Positions 5,580 to 7,984 of a stretch of 7,984 bases of DNA are shown in pieces. Under the pieces are notes generated by a model. That model was given only the letters and a program-made list of their open reading frames with translations, searched no databases and had not been told where the DNA came from. The DNA lies in NCBI GenBank assembly GCA_015058265.1, contig SVCR01000068.1:1-7984 (forward strand), read 5' to 3'. Positions within the stretch are counted from its first letter, which is position 1. Every line of letters begins with the position of its first letter. The position numbers were made by a program, and so were the translations under genes. The stretch is from Clostridiales bacterium. Its GTDB lineage: Bacteria; Bacillota_A; Clostridia; Peptostreptococcales; Anaerovoracaceae.

Positions 5580-6899
5580 ATGGCAGATAGAAATGAGCTT
5601 GTATGCTCTTTTTGCGGTAAGACCAATTCTCAGGTCCGCAAGATAGTTGTCGGACCCGGAGTCTATATTTGCAATGAATGCGTGGATCTGTGCAAATCCA
5701 TGATGGATGAGGAGAAGGGACGTCCTGCTAAGAAGAAGTCTGACAGACTCCCTGTTCCTGCTGAGATCAAAGCAGAACTCGATGATTATGTTATCGAGCA
5801 GGATCCTGCAAAGAAGAGCCTCGCGGTTGCCGTATATAATCACTATAAGAGAATAAGACATCTCGAGACACACAAGGAAGACCGTGATGCTGTTGAGTTG
5901 AGCAAGAGCAATATCCTGATGCTCGGACCGACGGGAAGCGGTAAGACTTTGCTTGCGCAGACACTGGCGAGGATACTCGATGTACCTTTTGCCATTGTTG
6001 ACGCTACGTCTCTGACCGAGGCAGGATATGTCGGCGAGGACGTTGAGAACATCCTGCTCAGACTGTATCAGGCGGCGGATGAGGATCTTGAGAAAGCTCA
6101 GAAGGGAATCATCTATGTCGATGAGATCGACAAGATAGCGCGCAAATCCGAGAACGTCTCCATCACAAGAGATGTCAGCGGAGAAGGTGTACAGCAGGCT
6201 CTCCTCAAGATAATCGAGGGTACTGTCGCTAATGTCCCTCCGCAGGGAGGACGTAAGCATCCTAATCAGGAGTTCATACACTTCAATACCAAGGATGTGC
6301 TGTTTATATGCGGAGGCGCTTTTACCGGTCTTGATAAGATCATCAAGGTAAGACTCGGCAGCAAAGTTATAGGCTTCAATCAGGGCGAAGATGATCTCGA
6401 TATCTCTGATGAGGATATCCTGCTCAGAGCTCAGCCTGAGGATCTTCTCAAGTTCGGACTGATCCCTGAACTGATAGGAAGACTTCCTGTGATCGTTTCT
6501 TTGAGCGAGCTCAGCGAGAAGGCTCTCATCAGGATCATCACAGAGCCGAAGAATTCTCTTGTTAAGCAATATGAGACTCTCTTCGCTATGGACGGCGTGG
6601 AGCTTAACGTAGAGGAAGATGCAGTCAAAGCAATAGCCGAGAAGGCGCTTGCGCTCAATACCGGCGCAAGAGGTCTCAGAGGCATCTTCGAGAGCATCAT
6701 GACAGATATAATGTACGATCTGCCTTCGATGGATGGTGTCACGAAATGTATCATAACAAGGGATACGATCGAAAACGGCGCCGAGCCAGTGCTTGAGTTC
6801 AAGAAAAAATCTTCAAAGAAGGGCGGAGCTAAGCCCGGCTCTGAAGACGGATTCGAGAAGGCAGATATAAATGCTGTTAAAGAAGAAAAGGGAGCTTAA
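5580..6899 (+). CDS. clpX: ATP-dependent Clp protease ATP-binding subunit ClpX
   Basis: ClpX is the hexameric AAA+ unfoldase that selects tagged substrates and threads them into ClpP. The 439-residue protein begins with a C4 zinc-binding domain (C9, C12, C31, C34), which in this family mediates dimerisation and substrate or adaptor contacts. The AAA+ core has Walker A GPTGSGKT (116-123), the aromatic pore loop GYVGED (149-154), Walker B IIYVDEID (177-184), the RKH loop (225-227), an arginine in IPELIGR (R301) and the sensor 2 motif GARGLRG (362-368). The ClpP-docking loop IGF is at 264-266, so the protein should work with the ClpP encoded just upstream. The C-terminus after about 405 is lysine-rich and then acidic, of no known function. 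AAGGAG at 5569-5574 overlaps the end of clpP, which suggests coupled translation. The lon start codon directly abuts its stop. Confidence 0.98.
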   Translation: MADRNELVCSFCGKTNSQVRKIVVGPGVYICNECVDLCKSMMDEEKGRPAKKKSDRLPVPAEIKAELDDYVIEQDPAKKSLAVAVYNHYKRIRHLETHKEDRDAVELSKSNILMLGPTGSGKTLLAQTLARILDVPFAIVDATSLTEAGYVGEDVENILLRLYQAADEDLEKAQKGIIYVDEIDKIARKSENVSITRDVSGEGVQQALLKIIEGTVANVPPQGGRKHPNQEFIHFNTKDVLFICGGAFTGLDKIIKVRLGSKVIGFNQGEDDLDISDEDILLRAQPEDLLKFGLIPELIGRLPVIVSLSELSEKALIRIITEPKNSLVKQYETLFAMDGVELNVEEDAVKAIAEKALALNTGARGLRGIFESIMTDIMYDLPSMDGVTKCIITRDTIENGAEPVLEFKKKSSKKGGAKPGSEDGFEKADINAVKEEKGA

Positions 6900-7984
6900 A
6901 TGCCGGAATATCAGAACATTATTACAGGAGTCCCATATATCCCTCTGAGAGGACAGGCATTCTTCCCGGGGACTATAGTGGGCTTTGATATAGGCAGAGA
7001 CAAATCGCTTGCCGCTGTTGATCACGCGATGAACAGCGACAAGTATATTGTTGTATCTGCACAGAAAGACGTAAGCGTAAACGAACCGTCTATGGACGAC
7101 TGCTATCTCACAGGCGCTGTTATCAGGGTCAGACAGGTGGTCAAGAAAAATGACGAGTACGAACGCATTCTTGTCGTGGTAGAGAACCGTGTCAGGATAA
7201 CAGATATAAGGCATGAGGGCGATATGCTGATCTGTGATTACGTGATCGCGGAGGATTATGATAACGATCCTGATGATATCAATCTTCAGGCGAATATCAG
7301 AGTGCTGAGACAGATATACGTAAAGTATCTCGAACTCAACGGACAGGGAGAATCAGGCGGGCACAACATCATCGATGGTATAGATGATCCGTCGCTTCTC
7401 TGCAGCCTTATCGCGAATGAGATCGATGTCTCATACGATATAAAGCAGACTTTGCTCGACATAGATTCAGTCAAGCTCAGAGTCGGGCATCTGATCGACA
7501 TCATCGGGCGTGAGAACAACATCCTCTCTATCGCTAAGAGGATCAACAACAGAGTCGTAAAGAATATGAACCGCGGCCAGAGGGAATACTACCTCAGGGA
7601 GCAGCTGCAGGTCATCAAGGAGGAACTCGGCGAGGACGAGGATATCGATGATGAAGCAAGAGCCTGGAAGGACAAACTCGATGAGCTCAAGCTGAGCGAG
7701 AAGGTGGACACCAAGATCCGCAAGGAGATCGATAAATTCGCCAAGATGAATCCGATGAGCCCGGATGCTAATGTCAGCAGGACATATATCGAGACTATCC
7801 TTGATCTGCCTTGGCATGAATCATCCAAGGTCAATAATAATCTCAAGAGAGCTGAGAAGATACTCAACGAGGATCATTACGGACTTGAGAAAGTCAAGGA
7901 ACGTATACTTGAGAACCTCGCCGTACAGCATCTCACCAAGAATAACAAAGGCCCTATCATCTGCCTCGTAGGCCCTCCGGGTGT
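6900..7984 (+). CDS. lon: Lon protease, LonA type (5' part, cut by window end)
   Basis: Lon is a homo-oligomeric AAA+ serine protease that degrades misfolded and some regulatory proteins in the cytoplasm. The first 361 codons are present. The N-terminal substrate-recognition domain opens with YIPLRGQAFFPGTIVGF (13-29) and continues through VVSAQKD (51-57). The conserved helical stretch QREYYLREQL is at 227-236, and DLPW at 302-305. The sequence stops inside Walker A, where GPPG (358-361) is the beginning of GPPGVGKT, so the rest of the ATPase and the Ser-Lys protease domain lie beyond the window. The ATG comes immediately after the clpX stop with no spacer, and GGGAG at 6890-6894 is its ribosome binding site. 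No separate promoter was seen, so transcription with clpX is expected. The long N-terminal domain marks it as LonA rather than the membrane-anchored LonB. Confidence 0.97.
   Translation, partial: MPEYQNIITGVPYIPLRGQAFFPGTIVGFDIGRDKSLAAVDHAMNSDKYIVVSAQKDVSVNEPSMDDCYLTGAVIRVRQVVKKNDEYERILVVVENRVRITDIRHEGDMLICDYVIAEDYDNDPDDINLQANIRVLRQIYVKYLELNGQGESGGHNIIDGIDDPSLLCSLIANEIDVSYDIKQTLLDIDSVKLRVGHLIDIIGRENNILSIAKRINNRVVKNMNRGQREYYLREQLQVIKEELGEDEDIDDEARAWKDKLDELKLSEKVDTKIRKEIDKFAKMNPMSPDANVSRTYIETILDLPWHESSKVNNNLKRAEKILNEDHYGLEKVKERILENLAVQHLTKNNKGPIICLVGPPG

Overview
The window looks like a core chromosomal segment of a member of the Bacillota, most probably class Clostridia. Three things suggest this: the block tig-clpP-clpX-lon in one direction, strong GGAGG-type ribosome binding sites before most genes, and moderate GC with heavy use of AGA/AGG for arginine. 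The genus cannot be fixed from the sequence. All genes lie on the + strand, and no mobile element, CRISPR array, tRNA or rRNA was seen.

Layout. Bases 1-62 hold the probable last 19 codons of an unidentified gene. Bases 63-243 are a non-coding leader with a 22-bp dyad, an extended -10 promoter, a foldable 5' UTR and a hairpin that covers the ribosome binding site. Then come a metallo-beta-lactamase/beta-CASP RNA hydrolase (244-1938), glutamate racemase murI (1992-2792), a CYTH-domain phosphatase/cyclase-type protein with its own likely promoter (2869-3480), trigger factor tig (3533-4849), a 140-bp gap with two strong inverted repeats, then clpP (4990-5577), clpX (5580-6899) and the 5' part of lonA (6900 to the window end, cut at the Walker A motif).

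How the genes fit together. Trigger factor receives nascent chains at the ribosome. ClpX unfolds substrates and feeds them to ClpP. Lon is a second, independent ATP-dependent protease. The clpP-clpX-lon junctions are nearly contiguous (2 bp and 0 bp), which fits co-transcription and coupled translation. The upstream genes serve RNA processing, peptidoglycan precursor supply (D-glutamate) and probably tri- or polyphosphate chemistry. They may share transcripts with the protease block, but no functional link is shown by the sequence.

No clearly new system was found. The most useful second-look items are non-coding: alternative RNA pairings ahead of clpP, the structured leader ahead of the beta-CASP gene, and the internal promoter ahead of the CYTH gene.
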